Assembly: GCF_964656455.1 (NCBI RefSeq)
Contig: NC_135713.1
Location: forward strand, 192,008,187 to 192,072,186
From: Halichoerus grypus
Taxonomy: Eukaryota; Chordata; Mammalia; Carnivora; Phocidae
Direction: 5' to 3'
DNA: 64,000 nt
Part shown: positions 1-17,999 of the stretch, in pieces
How positions within the stretch are numbered: the first letter of the stretch is position 1
Layout: each line of letters opens with the position of its first letter
The notes under the pieces: model-generated
The model's database searches: none
Told to the model about the DNA's origin: nothing
What the model saw: the letters and a program-made list of their open reading frames with translations, nothing else
Program-made: the position numbers and the translations under genes

Positions 1-192
1 TGTGGAGCCTTGGGGGCTCTGATGGTGAATCTCACTGTTCTTCAAATTGTCCGAAGTCCATGCAGATCCCTGACTAGGGTCGTGCCTTTAGACAGCCTCC
101 CTCTTAGGACATTTCAGGCAATGAGAATCTTTCTAGTTTCAAAAGGCCTCAAGACAAAGAAATTTCACTACCTTTTTTCTTTTTTCTTTTTT

Positions 193-364
193 TTTAAGAT
201 TTATTTATTTGGGCAGGGGAGGGGCGGAGGGAGAGAGAGAATCCTCAAGCAGACTCCCCGCTGAGTGCGGAGCCCCACACAGGCTGATCCCAGGACCTTG
301 AGATCATGACCTCAGCCACAACCAAGAGTGGGTCGCGGAACTAACTGAGCCACCCAGGTGCCCC
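193..364 (-). mobile_element. Carnivore tRNA-derived SINE
   Basis: Reverse-oriented SINE: AAGATTTATTTATTT tail complement, GA-rich body and CTGAGCCACCCAGGTGCCCC head at the right end. Confidence 0.9.
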
Positions 365-424
365 TCATTACCCTGGTTTGATGTTTAACTTGTAGAAGCC
401 CTTTCTTCTGGAGGTTCCTATGGG

Positions 425-505
425 AAGCAGTGGATACAGGATTCAGTGTAGACAGATCTAGGTACAAATCCCAGCTCCTAACGGCATAGTCCCTTTGCAG
501 CTTCT
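425..505 (+). repeat. MIR fragment
   Basis: Contains the MIR core pattern (GGATTCAGTGTAGACAG, then AGGTACAAATCCCAGCTC), diverged. Confidence 0.5.
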
Positions 506-1963
506 GGGGCAAACTCAGCACTATGTGCTGACCTTTAGGAGGTCAGTCTGTATTTCAAAAGGAAATCATATGTGGAGAATGAAGAAATGGTTTAAAATCC
601 ACCCAGTAAGATTCCTGAGTCATCGCTGCGGGCAGGGCCTGGTACTAGGTATTGGGGAGAGGAAGGAGATGTGATTCTTGCCTTGTCAGGGTTCCTGCCC
701 TAACAGAGAACTGCGGTGGGGCTTTCACATTGATGGACTATCTTTCCCTCTGCTCCATTTACAGGGGACACCTAAAAGAGCGGGGCCTTGTACATAACCT
801 CTAAACCAGGGCTCGGTCCCATCCCGGGATAGAGAGGATTATTGGCTCTCCCTGCATCCACACTCTTGCTTTGTCTCCCTGTGGGCAGAGTGTACTTCCT
901 GTCCCCTGGCCCGGGGCTTGACCATGTGACTTGCTTTGGCCCATGGAATGGGCAGAAATGAAAGTGTGATCGTTCTGTGTCTGGGCTTGAAGAGGTCCAA
1001 TGAAGTTTCTGCTTCGCCTCTTATTATGCTTCCTTCCGGTAGCCTCTGCAGCTGGGGGGCCCCAGAACCAACACAGGTGGAAAAGAGCTGGCCCCGCCGA
1101 TCTGCAGACCAGCACTGACCCAGCCGGCAGAGCATTCGAGTACAGCTGTACCGGCCATCCTGCGAGAATCGGTGTTCCAGTCCGCTGAGTTTGGGGATGG
1201 TTTATCAGTTAGCATTGTCGTAGCGAAGGATAACCAGTGCACGTACTCACTCCTTCATTAGGCTATAGGTTCAGTCGCAGTAGAGACCCAACACAACAGT
1301 GTGGTAGATAAAAAAGAAGCTTATTGATCTCTGATATAATCATCTGGTTAAGGACTGTAGTCCAGGGCTGGTTTGGTGGTTCACATGTCAGGGAGCCAGG
1401 CGCCTTCTATTTGACGGCTCCACCATTCTGGGGTGTCGCCCTCATCCACGTGAGGTCTTTATGCTGTTCACAGGTTGAGGTCTTAATTTCCCTTGGCCCT
1501 GCAAGCTGGAACCCTCCACAGCGTGGCGCCAAACCTTCTCCAACACTACCCTTGAACACACAAAGCTCCACCTTGAAGCACCATTCCCGCTTCTGCTTCA
1601 GGCCTCTAGGACTTTAACTCTTGAATGAGTGTGCTCCTCCCCCCCCATCCCCCAGGTCTCAACAACATCTCCTCCCCACTAGGACCTCAGGAGCCGGAGC
1701 TGGTCGTGCCTGGCACTCCCCAGGACTGAGAGGCCCTGACTTCCATGGGGGCGGCTGCCAGCCGGCGTGAGCCTTCGGGACTCCAAGGGTAAGAATCCAG
1801 TGGTGCCTTCTGGTCATCTTCAGTCGGCTCTGCCCTGCCTCTCCCACCCTCCAATCCCTGTTGACCTCCAGTCCTGAAGAAGCCAGAGAACCTCTGCTCC
1901 ACCGCCTCCCGGCTCTCTTTGCCCTACTTCAGTAGTTTGGTGAGCATAAGAAGGCTTGTTAGA
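506..1963. other. No gene seen
   Basis: Short open frames here overlap each other on both strands and have no splice support. The part from 900 to 1250 resembles an old interspersed repeat (a CTTTGGCCCATGGAATGGGC motif) that I cannot name. Confidence 0.5.
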
Positions 1964-2163
1964 GGGGCGCCTGGGTGGCTCAGTTGGTTAAGCGACTGCC
2001 TTCGGCTCAGGTCATGATCCTGGAGTCCCAGGATGGAGTCCTGCATCGGGCTCCCTGCTTGGCAGGGAGTCTGCTTCTCCCTCTGACCCTCTCCCCTCTC
2101 ATGCTCTCTCTCATTGTCTCTCTCAAATCAATCAATCAATCAATCAATCAATCTTAAAAAAAA
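1964..2163 (+). mobile_element. Carnivore SINE with AATC-expanded tail
   Basis: Full SINE head GGGGCGCCTGGGTGGCTCAG. The tail holds a run of AATC repeats. Imperfect target-site duplications (GGCTTGTTAGA / GCCTTGTTAGA) flank it. Confidence 0.95.
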
Positions 2164-2663
2164 GCCTTGTTAGAATGGTCCCTCTGTTTCGGAGACCAGC
2201 TCAGGAGGGGTGGGCATGTGGGTTTCGAGGGCGACAGATTCTCTCTTTCTCTAAATGCTAGCCAGGCTCCTCTGAGCCCTCTTCTTCATTCAACCTTGCT
2301 TGGCCCTTGAAGACTTGAACAAACACTAACATAGTTTCGAGCAGCTCATGGCCGCATCCCGAGTAGAACCCAAGCCTCCGTTAAAGTGCCTGCCTCAAAA
2401 GCTCAAGGCTGTCTGAAGAATTTGCTGCTTATTCCAGCCAACACCTGAGGATAGGGCCCTTGTATCCCAGCTTCCGGGAGAGGGTAAGAGCCTAACTTTG
2501 ATAAGTGCCAGTTAGCAAGCCCAGATGGTTTCATATGGGCCAACCCACCGTCCTGCTTTTTGTAGTTTTTCACTTCTGGTTATAGAGTCCCCAGTCATTC
2601 CCTCAGTCTCCCTGTGAAATACCCAGTCACCTCTGTACTAGCCCCAGTTAAGTTCCGGTCACG

Positions 2664-3330
2664 ATGAGCCCTTTTCCCTGTACTACAGCAGTCCCATATT
2701 CCCTGTACTACAGCATTCCCTTAATCCCTGTACTACTGCAGTCCCGTATTCCCTGTACTACAGCAGTCCCGTATTCCCCGTACTACTGCAGCAGTCCCAT
2801 ATTCCCTGTACTACTGCAGTCCCGTATTCCCTGTACTACAGCAGTCCCGTATTCCCCGTACTACTGCAGTCCCATATCCCCTGTACTACTGCAGTCCCGT
2901 ATTCCCTGTACTACAGCTTTCCCGTATTCCCTGTACTACAGCAGTCCCATAGTCCCTGTACTACAGCCTTCCCGTATTCCCTGTACTACTGCAGTCCCGT
3001 ATTCCCTGTACTACAGCCTTCCCGTATTCCCTGTACTACAGCAGTCCCGTATTCCCCGTACTACAGCAGTCCCATATTCCCTGTACTACTGCAGTCCCAT
3101 ATTCCCTGTACTACAGCAGTCCCGTATTCCCTGTACTACTGCAGTCCCATATTCCCTGTACTACAGCAGTCCCGTATTCCCCGTACTACTGCAGTCCCAT
3201 ATTCCCTGTACTACAGCAGTCCCGTATTCCCCGTACTACTGCAGTCGCGTATTCCCCTTACTACTGAGTCCCGTATTCCCTGTACTACAGCAGTCCCATA
3301 TTGCATGTACTACAGCAGTCCTTTATTACT
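2664..3330. repeat. 25-bp minisatellite, about 26 copies
   Basis: A tandem array of a 25-bp unit of the type CCCTGTACTACAGCAGTCCC + GTATT, with variants that change CAG to CTG, GTATT to ATATT and CCCTG to CCCCG, plus occasional 3-base additions. The unit contains no stop in any plus-strand frame and is not a multiple of three, so a 222-codon open frame crosses it with a 25-residue period. That frame is a by-product of the repeat, not a gene. Confidence 0.95.
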
Positions 3331-3334
3331 GATT

Positions 3335-4225
3335 GAGATCTGTCTGGACCACTTTCAGTGGTGTCTGGTTTGGTTTATTTTCAACAGGGGAGATGCACAG
3401 GATCGGCCTTTTAAATTTAATTAATCTGTTTATTTTTCAGGGTCAGTCTTTTAAATAAGCATCTCGGGGATGTTTGAGTTTCGAGGTTCAAAGACCGTAT
3501 TTTGAGAAATTGTGTTTCCCTATGGATACCTTTTCTCTGGCAGCCCTTTTGAATGAGGGCTGTGTTTCCTCAGATACCTCATTGCCCATAGTCCATTCAG
3601 CTCTCATTCCAGTGAGAACACTCCAGAGACCAAACTAAGAATCAACTCCAGGTGCTTCTCCAGTCACCTCTGGGGATGACTGCATGTCATCAGTATCCAG
3701 TATCTGGTACCTCACCTGCTGCCCAGCTAGAATGACACCTTTCTAGGTTTCTGACTTAGCTAGCTCTCCACCATGTTACTCCTGGTAGACACCACCCCCC
3801 TTTTAGAAAGACTTGAACACCCACCCATTTGTTGGATAGTGTTGGTTGGCTTTTGACACCCACTTCTATCCCTTTCTTTGCAGGTGCTGGAAGCCCACGA
3901 ACCACATTTCACAGATTCCCTTGACAGCAGAGTTCTGCCAATAAAATGTACCTGGGTGAAATCTGGAAGGTGGAAGCCACTCTCTCCTCCTCTGCAGAGC
4001 AGACACGCAGGCTGCACGCTGGACTCCATATTCCCCCACTAGTCACTGGGCTTGGGACTGTTGGGGGGCTGCCGTGACCTCAGCAGTCTGTTGAGTGGTG
4101 GCAGCAGCTTTGAATCTTCGGAAAGCAGCTGTAACCTGAAAGCTAGTGATGCGATCCCCCCCGCCCCCGACGTTCACCACCGCTAGCCCCCCAGTGATGA
4201 GCACCAAGTACATTTACGGACATCC
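3335..4225. other. No gene seen
   Basis: Unique-looking or very old repeat sequence. A minus-strand frame at 3760-4029 lacks splice signals and any recognisable motif. Confidence 0.4.
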
Positions 4226-4288
4226 GTCATGACCTGAGCTGAAACCAAGAGTTGAATGTTTAACCAACCTAACCACCCAGGCGCCGCA
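4226..4288 (-). mobile_element. SINE head fragment
   Basis: Only the head half of a reverse SINE remains (CATGACCTGAGCTGAAACC to CCACCCAGGCGCC). Confidence 0.7.
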
Positions 4289-5185
4289 GGAGTGGAGGAA
4301 TTTGTGCCTTTTCCGCAGATTGCGCCGCATTATCCCTTGGGATCACGCGGCCATGATCTGTGTTGGGTGAGGAAGGTGGTGGTAGGTTTGGTGCTGGGCT
4401 GCGCTGGCGAGAGCCAGGCCGCACACGTCTGACCCTCAGTGGGGTCAGGAGAGGCTAGGGCGGTACATGCATGCGAACGGGTAAATGACCCCACCAGTAT
4501 GTTTTCTGAAATAAAGGCCTGAGGAGGGCAGTCTTGGGTAATTACTGCTCTCACACATTCTTCTTTACCCTAGACCTCAGCCCCTCCCTCCCTGCTAGCT
4601 ACCCAAGGGTTGGGATTTTTTTTTTTTTAAGAAAACAAACCCAAAACACCCCAATGTGAATTATCCACGGCTTGTAAGGGTGAAGAACCCTCTACTTGCC
4701 AAGACAGGGCACACATTTTGTGCATGAGTTTGAGCACTTGGGAAGAAAGACAGGGCTTAGCTCTACAGTGGAGCTAGGCTCAGTGATCCAAATATTCTGG
4801 CAATGCCGAAGACCTTACGAGAGGGGCCAGAAATAGATGGTCCTCTCTGGGCAGGAGGTCAAGCGTGTTGTGAATAGCTGGTCCTTGGTGAGCCAGGGGA
4901 GAGAGCACCAGAATAAACTGCTAATTGATTTAAGAGTCTACATCCCCTGAATATATGTTTTCCAGTTTCCAGAGACTGATTTGATCAGGGAAACGAGGGA
5001 AAGATGCCCCTACTCATCCTCCTTTGCCCACACTGCTCTTGTGGAAGTACGCTGGCTCCCACAAGGGATTCTAGCTTCAGTCCTGCTCCTCACGCCTGTG
5101 GCCCCTGTTCCCTGGATAGACATGTTTAACTAGTTCCATTTTAATTCCTTACCACATGGCTAGAATTGGTTATGAATTTATACAT

Positions 5186-5191
5186 TTTAAT
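5186..5191 (-). terminator. Candidate polyadenylation signal ATTAAA
   Basis: On the minus strand an ATTAAA hexamer lies about 90 bp after the terminal TGA of LRRC37. It is a common variant signal, but such hexamers are frequent in AT-rich DNA. Confidence 0.3.
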
Positions 5192-5276
5192 ATGAGAAAA
5201 ATCAGGATTTTACAAGCAATGCTGAGAAGCCAATATCAGAAAATAAACTTTGTAGGCGACCGGAGGCAGGATGGGC

Positions 5277-5379
5277 TCACTCAATGACGATCTCGGGGAC
5301 AGTCTCGCTCTCGTCACCCAGCTCTTCACCGGTGGAATCTGTGAACTGAGCCTTCTCTGCCAGGTCTTCACTTTTCTCT
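5277..5379 (-). CDS. LRRC37A/B: LRRC37 probable terminal coding exon
   Basis: After a TTTTCGCAG acceptor, a frame encodes EKSEDLAEKAQFTDST, then GEELGDESETVPEIVIE and a TGA at 5277-5279. The acidic end is plausible for an LRRC37 tail. The exon enters with one base (A), fitting the phase 2 that exon 3 would have without its deletion. With the present stop in exon 3 it may be 3' untranslated sequence. Confidence 0.65.
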
Positions 5380-5473
5380 CTGCGAAAAGAATACCAAAGG
5401 CTTTTACTCTGCAGAGGAACAATTCAACTTTTCATAATTTACTCATTTGAGGTAAGAATTGTAAATCAGGTAC

Positions 5474-5614
5474 CCTCGTTCCTTGTTAAATCTCATCCTC
5501 ATCAGGAGAATCCCTGTCATGCAGCTTCTGTGCCATGTTTTTCTTGCGTGTGGCATTGAGAGGTCTGTACATGTCCTGAAGCCAAAGTGGCCGCCTCCTC
5601 CAGAAAAAGCCCTC
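5474..5614 (-). pseudogene. LRRC37A/B: LRRC37 cytoplasmic tail exon 3 with frame-breaking deletion
   Basis: The exon encodes EGFFWRRRPLWLQDMYRPL, then NATRKKNMAQKL and DSPDEDEI, clearly the family's PLWxxDMYxPLxATR tail. Directly after DEDEI the frame meets TAA (ATT TAA CAA). The next exon needs this exon to end in phase 2, which would be met if two more bases were present at this T/A run (or one fewer). So a 2-base deletion is the simplest reading. The result would be a shortened tail rather than loss of the whole protein. Donor GTACCT after CGAGG. Confidence 0.75.
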
Positions 5615-5695
5615 CTAGAAAACAGAAAGGACGATGTTAATTCTGCATTTCCCCTGCACTCTCCAGCCACAGGACTTTACCCTGCTCAGATTTAC

Positions 5696-5750
5696 CTGAC
5701 TCTCACTTTCTGTTGAGCATCTCTTCCGCAGCAGAGATTGAAAGAAGCCC
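5696..5750 (-). CDS. LRRC37A/B: LRRC37 cytoplasmic tail exon 2 (55 bp)
   Basis: The exon encodes RGFFQSLLRKRCSTESESQ, the first codon being split with the previous exon. The RGFF start and the Arg/Lys then Ser/Glu pattern agree with the family tail. Acceptor CTCCAAG and donor GTAAAT fit, and the exon ends in phase 0. Confidence 0.85.
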
Positions 5751-5759
5751 CTTGGAGGA

Positions 5760-7078
5760 AACACACACGCAGACAATTAGTGATTCGTGCCATTTCCTTT
5801 GCCTCTCACAATGTGCATCTCTGGTCTTATTAGGACACCTCTGTCCATAATCACAGGAAGCAAAATCCCCACAGACCTGGGATCTTGAAAATAATCCCAT
5901 GCATGCTGGGCTTCCAGAATTTTCCCATGTCTGTCTGTAATGGCCCCACAATGTCGGAGATGTTTGTACGTAGCTCGGAGTATAGGCAGGATTTTCATCC
6001 TGCTCACCTGGGCCCTTGGCCAAGTGCAGTGAACAAACCGTGCAACCGCACGGCAGAAGCACCTTACTCTCCGGAAGTATTTTACATTGGTCTCCTATGC
6101 ACTTAGTCTCATAGGCATCATTTGCTGGGGAGGGGGAAGGAGAGGTGCTTCTATTTTCCTAGCTGCTTTATCCTGCAAGTTGAATTGCACCAAGAAAATG
6201 CCTGAGTCCAACCAGCAAAGATATCTAGCTCACTGACTTTCACACTGCAGCCTGTCACTGATGAGTGAGTGAGTCGTGAAATCAGCTTAAAGGTCACAAC
6301 CAGCACTAAAATACAAAATATTCTTTTTGAATACAAACAATATAGAGAAAGAGTGTATAGGAAGTTTGTCTTAGAAACTGCTTATGTCTCTACGGTATGT
6401 GTGTACTGAATTGTGACATAAAATGTAGCCTGCAGCCCAAGAACAGTGTAATCAGAGGAGGAGTGCCCAACTGGAAAGGAACCATCTTCTGACACTCACT
6501 AGCAGTATGACCATGGGGCAATTTACCTTCCCTCTCTTCTTCTCCATTTCCTTATTATAAAAGGAAAAGACCAACTGTTATCTAAGGCCTCTCCCAGTTA
6601 CAGTTCTATGGGATCTGGACAAAGGGAATGGAGAGTGGGGGCTCGAAAACCAGGAGGAGGAGGAGGGAAAAGTTTTCCTGCCACTTTACAGGAAGGAGTC
6701 ATATAACCTGCCTTCCATCAGCCTTGAAGACTAGCCCTCTTAGCCCAAGACTTTGTGGCCCTCCCTATCCTTTCCCCAGAACCTCCGAGAAGGCCTCCAG
6801 CCAGGCCTGATGCTCACTACCAGCAGGAACCAACACCTCCCCACCTCCACCCTCTTTCTTTAAAGGACTGGTGACAGCAGATGCTCTCTGCCAGTCTCAT
6901 TCTAACTCAGGTTTGGCTGGGGAGCTAATTTTGCTGGATCCAGGCAGAGCATTAGGCCAAATAAGTATTCTTTCTGCCTTTGGTGGTGTCCTGGGCGTAA
7001 AACAAGGGGATTGAAAAAGAGAGGAGTTCTAAAATCTAGTTCTAAAATTCTACTTTAACAATTGCCAGACTCATATTT
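5760..7078. other. LRRC37 intron, nothing recognised
   Basis: Intron between the first two tail exons. Open frames at 5777-6106 on both strands are mutual shadows without splice support. Confidence 0.5.
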
Positions 7079-7080
7079 AC

Positions 7081-7130
7081 CTTGAGCTTCCTTCTTTAGC
7101 TTTCTTGGCTGCTGCTCTGTGAGAATAAAT
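7081..7130 (-). CDS. LRRC37A/B: LRRC37 cytoplasmic tail exon 1 (50 bp)
   Basis: The exon encodes IYSHRAAAKKAKEGSS, a basic juxtamembrane segment that fits directly after the transmembrane helix. The acceptor is TTCCAAAACAG and the donor GTAAAT. It ends on AG, completed by the G of the next exon to give Arg (SSRGFF, as in the family). Confidence 0.85.
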
Positions 7131-7439
7131 CTGTTTTGGAAGAAAACGTGATCACAGTTACCCATCTTGATGACCACTGCCTCCAAATCTTTATTCATTC
7201 CTTTGTATTTTAAGTCTTATCTAGCCAGTGAGACGATAACTTTTTTGAGGACAGGAATTCGGTTTGCTTAATAGTCCTTTGACTCTTCCACTGTACCTAA
7301 CTTGGGATGGATCTTGTGTGTAGTTGGCAATACATCTTATTGACGGTTTTAGATGACATTCAACAGGTAATTCCTAATAAAAATTCTTAGAGGTAGGAAA
7401 GGAAAATATAAGTATCTACTAGAAACCTAAGCAGCAGCA

Positions 7440-8400
7440 TTGTTTAAAGTCAAGGACAAGAGTGGGATGCCTATTATTCCTGCTATTATTCATCATTGTT
7501 GACGAGGTCCTAATCAGTGCAATAGGAAAAATGAAGTATTGGAAAGGAAGAAGCAAAACATATTTGCATATGAAATTATGGACAACCTAAAAGGCCCAAG
7601 AGAATCAACTAAAATTTTACTGAAGTATGAGAAGTCAGTAAGATGGCTAGATACAAAATCAAGAGCTCAACATGCAAACCACAATAGCTTTCCTACATTC
7701 CACAAATAACTAATCAACAAATGGAAGAATGATCTCATTTACAATATCAATAAAAGGCATAAAGTACCTAGGAATAAACTTATAGCAAAGAATGGGTAAG
7801 ACTTACGAGATGAAAATATTAAAACTCTTCTGAAGGACATTAAGAAGAAATGAATACATGATGTGAGATACCATGTTCCTGGAATATTGCAAAGATGTCA
7901 GTTCTCCTCAAATTAACCTACAAATTCAAAACAATCCTATTCAAATCTCAAGATAGTTGTTTTGTTTTTTAACAAAAACTGGCCAGCTGACATTTGGTGG
8001 AGAAAATATGCAAGCCTAGCTACGAAATGTATGAAAAAGAAGACCAAAGAGCAGGAGCTTACCCTACCAGACATCAAAATATGTTATTATAAGGCAACTG
8101 GAATTAAGTACATAGTGTGATACTGGTACAGGGAAAGAAAACTGGATTGATAGAGTCCAGATAAAAATAGTATTTTAGATCAGTGAAGAATGAATGAACC
8201 ATTCAATAAAAGATTTTAAAGTAACTGGATCTTTACGTAGGGAGAAAAAAAAGTTAGATCCCTTACCTCAACCATACCAAAAAACAAAACAGATTCTATA
8301 CATATTAAAAACTATAAATAACAACAAATGTTATAAAAGCATAGAAGAAAACAGTATAGAGTCAACAAAGGCCTCGTTAACAAGACCCACATCCCAGAAG
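7440..8400 (+). mobile_element. LINE-1 ORF2-derived fragment
   Basis: Degraded plus-sense L1 ORF2 3' sequence: pieces such as AATCAGTGCAATAGG, TGGACAACCTAAAAGGCCC and CATACCAAAAAACAAAACAG occur in the usual L1 order. Many stops. Confidence 0.85.
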
Positions 8401-11243
<2,843 letters not shown>

Positions 11244-11593
11244 CTAAAAAAATAAAGAACAATTTTTTTTAGAAAACAAAGAGACAAGATGAAAGCTAAC
11301 TATTCTTCAGCTACTCTAAAATAGACCCCATTCTTTCAGATGAGTGGCTTACAGGTTCTTAAGGAACACACCAAATCTAATGTGTTATGTAATCTTATCA
11401 TTAGCATTTTCTTCAAAATTTTATTTATCTTGTATGTTAGGTCCTCTTCTCATCTACCCTGGGGATAGTGGCACTGTTCTCTAAATGAGCAAAGTGGCAG
11501 ATCACTGTCTTAGCCAACGTTACCTGGCCAAGACAAGACCCAGACTAGGAGCCCCCTGGCCTATGTGCTTGGGTGCTTTCATGGCACGTCCTA

Positions 11594-15323
<3,730 letters not shown>

Positions 15324-16303
15324 AACAGAAAAAAACCCACTATGTCCACCCTGGCTCTTTGCTTAAATTTGGGCAGGGATCTGGGGTCTAGTTAAGAGAT
15401 GTCCCAGGTGTGAGAGATATGTCAATGTGGAACGTTCAATAAATCAATGGAATGATACTTGAGGTTTTAAAATGCACAAGGGATAAAGAATCTTTTGCCA
15501 GATGCCTACTTCACTTTCATTTCTAGTATTTCCAGCTTTATTTAGGGAACTGTCCAGAGCTTCCAACTACCTGAAGGTCAAGTGTACAGCTTGTGTAGAC
15601 TGCACAGCATTGTGCTGCTGGGTTTCTTTTCCAGAAGAATTGGAAGTATCTTTAGTGGTGGTGGTGAGGGTCAGAGGAGGTCACGAGAAAGGAGGAGCAA
15701 CAGGCTTGCAGAGAGTGCAAAATGAGACACTTGAGTGCTAGGCTACAGCACTTAACACCTCTGATCACAGTTTTCCTCACCTGTAAAAGGAGATTCAACA
15801 TGCCTATTCTGTCCACCTCTAAGGGAGAAGGGAGTAATATAATTGGTAAAAAATTGTTTTGAAAAATAAGCAACACTGTACTTACAGAAGTAGCAAAGTA
15901 TTATTTCTGATGTACCCTAGATCATTGATAAGGACCCGTATTCCATCTATCCAAGTGCAAAAGCACATTTTGGAAGTCATCAAGTTAGTGCCAATAAAAC
16001 ATAGTATACAGAAAAATACTTAAAAGCACCTGAGTGTTTTTGGACAGAAAAGCTTAAGATTCAGAACAAGTTCAGAGTTGGACAATCCAAGAATAGAAGA
16101 GCCCTCTCTATCCATTAGAAGGTAGCAGCTTCTGGTTAGGGAACAGAAAGTCTCAGCCTCTGAATAAAACTTTTTTATAAATCAGCATTACTTTTACTCT
16201 TATATTACTTGTAAAAATAAACAAAATAAACAAAAATGTACCTTTACCTGTCCTATAAGACAAAGGGCACCTGAGATCTAATGCATATAAAATCAGTTTA
16301 CAG
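15324..16303. other. LRRC37 intron, nothing clear
   Basis: Sequence on the 5' side of copy B. It continues past the point where copies A, C and D stop, so it is probably the ancestral intron. Confidence 0.5.
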
Positions 16304-16507
16304 GGGCGTCTGGGTGGCTCAGTTGGTTAAGCGACTGCCTTCGGCTCAGGTCATGATCCTGGGGTCCTGGGATCGAGCCCCGCATCAGGCTCCCTGCTCA
16401 GCCGGAAGCCTGCTTCTCCCTCTCCCACTCCCCCTACTTGTGTTCCCCCTCACGCTGTCTCTCTCTCTCTCTGTCAATTGAATAAATAAATAAAATATTT
16501 TAAAAAA
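16304..16507 (+). mobile_element. Carnivore SINE
   Basis: Complete SINE with target-site duplication ATCAGTTTACA on both sides. Confidence 0.95.
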
Positions 16508-16627
16508 TCAGTTTACAAACTGTGATGCACTATATGAACAAGTTTTCATTTGGGGGTAATTAATTTAATAACATGACTGAGAATCTGACTTTTAACAAAG
16601 GAATAGTTCTTAGAAATTTAGAGATTT

Positions 16628-16823
16628 GAGGAGTGTTTGGGTGGCTCAAGCATACAACTCTTGGTTTTGGCTCAGGTCATGATCTCAAGGTCATGGGATC
16701 GAGCCCCGCGTTGGGCTCCACACTCAGCGGGGAGTCTGCTTGAGATTCTCTCCCTCTGCCCCTCCCTTGACTCACGTGCTCTCTCTCTCTCAAATAAATA
16801 AATAAATCTTTTTTTAAAAAAGA
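16628..16823 (+). mobile_element. Older carnivore SINE
   Basis: Diverged head (GTGTTTGGGTGGCTCAAG) with the older CATACAACTCTTGG body and an AAATAAATAAATAAATC tail. Confidence 0.9.
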
Positions 16824-16895
16824 GAGACTTAGGGATTTGACTCTGAATGAATAAAAATAATGCAATGACATCATTAGTTAAAAATTTTATCATTG

Positions 16896-17109
16896 CGGGG
16901 CACCTGGGTGGCTCAGTCGTTAAGCGTCTGCCTTCGGCTCAGGTCATGATCCCAGGGTCCTGGGATTGAGCCCCGCATCAGGCTCCCTGCTCTGCCAGGA
17001 GCCTGCTTCTCCCTCTCCCACTCCGCCTGCTTGTGTTCCCTCTCTAGCTGTCTCTCTCTCTCTCTGTCAAATAAATAAAATAAAATCTTAAAAAAATAAA
17101 AATAAAAAA
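16896..17109 (+). mobile_element. Carnivore SINE
   Basis: Complete SINE flanked by AAAATTTTATCATTG / AAAAATTTATCACTG target duplications. It lies just 5' of the LRRC37 Cys-rich exon on the plus map. Confidence 0.95.
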
Positions 17110-17136
17110 AAATTTATCACTGTTGATTAAAAATTA

Positions 17137-17379
<243 letters not shown>

Positions 17380-17779
17380 TCACAGGGCTGTGCAAAAAGG
17401 AATTCTTGAGGCATATGGCCTGGATGTTTGGGTAGGGACCAGTTGGCCAATTGCTGCTCTTGAATATTGTAAATAAATACAAGGACAGAGGTGTCCAACA
17501 GAAAGGTAAGGATGGTAGGGGGTATGGTATGCCTAGAATAAGATAAAGATGAGAACTGGGTGACACTGATCTGTAGTTTAGTTCAGAAGTATCTCCTTCC
17601 AACCCAAAAGTCTCACTTTGGGTTGAGAGCACACAGGGAGAGGGTAGATTTCTAAGAAGAGTCTGAATAAGTCTGAAATATGACCCATACTGAAGATAGA
17701 AAGCAATCAATCAAAACTGACCCATAATCTACACAGATATTACAATTAGCAGACAAGGACATTTAAAAAGTTGCTGTAA

Positions 17780-17979
17780 CTGGGGTGCCTGGGTGGCGCA
17801 ATCATTTAAACATCTGACTCTTGGTTTCAGCTCAGGTCATGATCTCAGGGTCATGAGATCAAGCCCCACACTGGGCTCCTAGCTCAGCGTGGAGTCTGCT
17901 TGAGATCCTCTCTCCCTCTCCCTCTGCCCCACCCGCTCATGCTCTCTCTCTCTCAAATAAATAAATCTTTTAAAAAAAG
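17780..17979 (+). mobile_element. Older carnivore SINE
   Basis: GGGGTGCCTGGGTGGCGCAA head, CATCTGACTCTTGG body and AAATAAATAAATC tail. Confidence 0.92.
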
Positions 17980-17999
17980 TTATAACTGTATTTCATATG

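Noticed and set aside
2664..3330. CRISPR-like regular repeats
   Set aside because: Units are contiguous with no spacers, and the DNA is mammalian.
2664..3332. 222-codon plus-strand open frame
   Set aside because: It is produced by the stop-free 25-bp tandem repeat; no splice or protein-family support.
16281..16481. Frames with VAQLVKRLPSAQVMILG in many places
   Set aside because: Translation of the carnivore SINE head; recurs wherever the SINE occurs.
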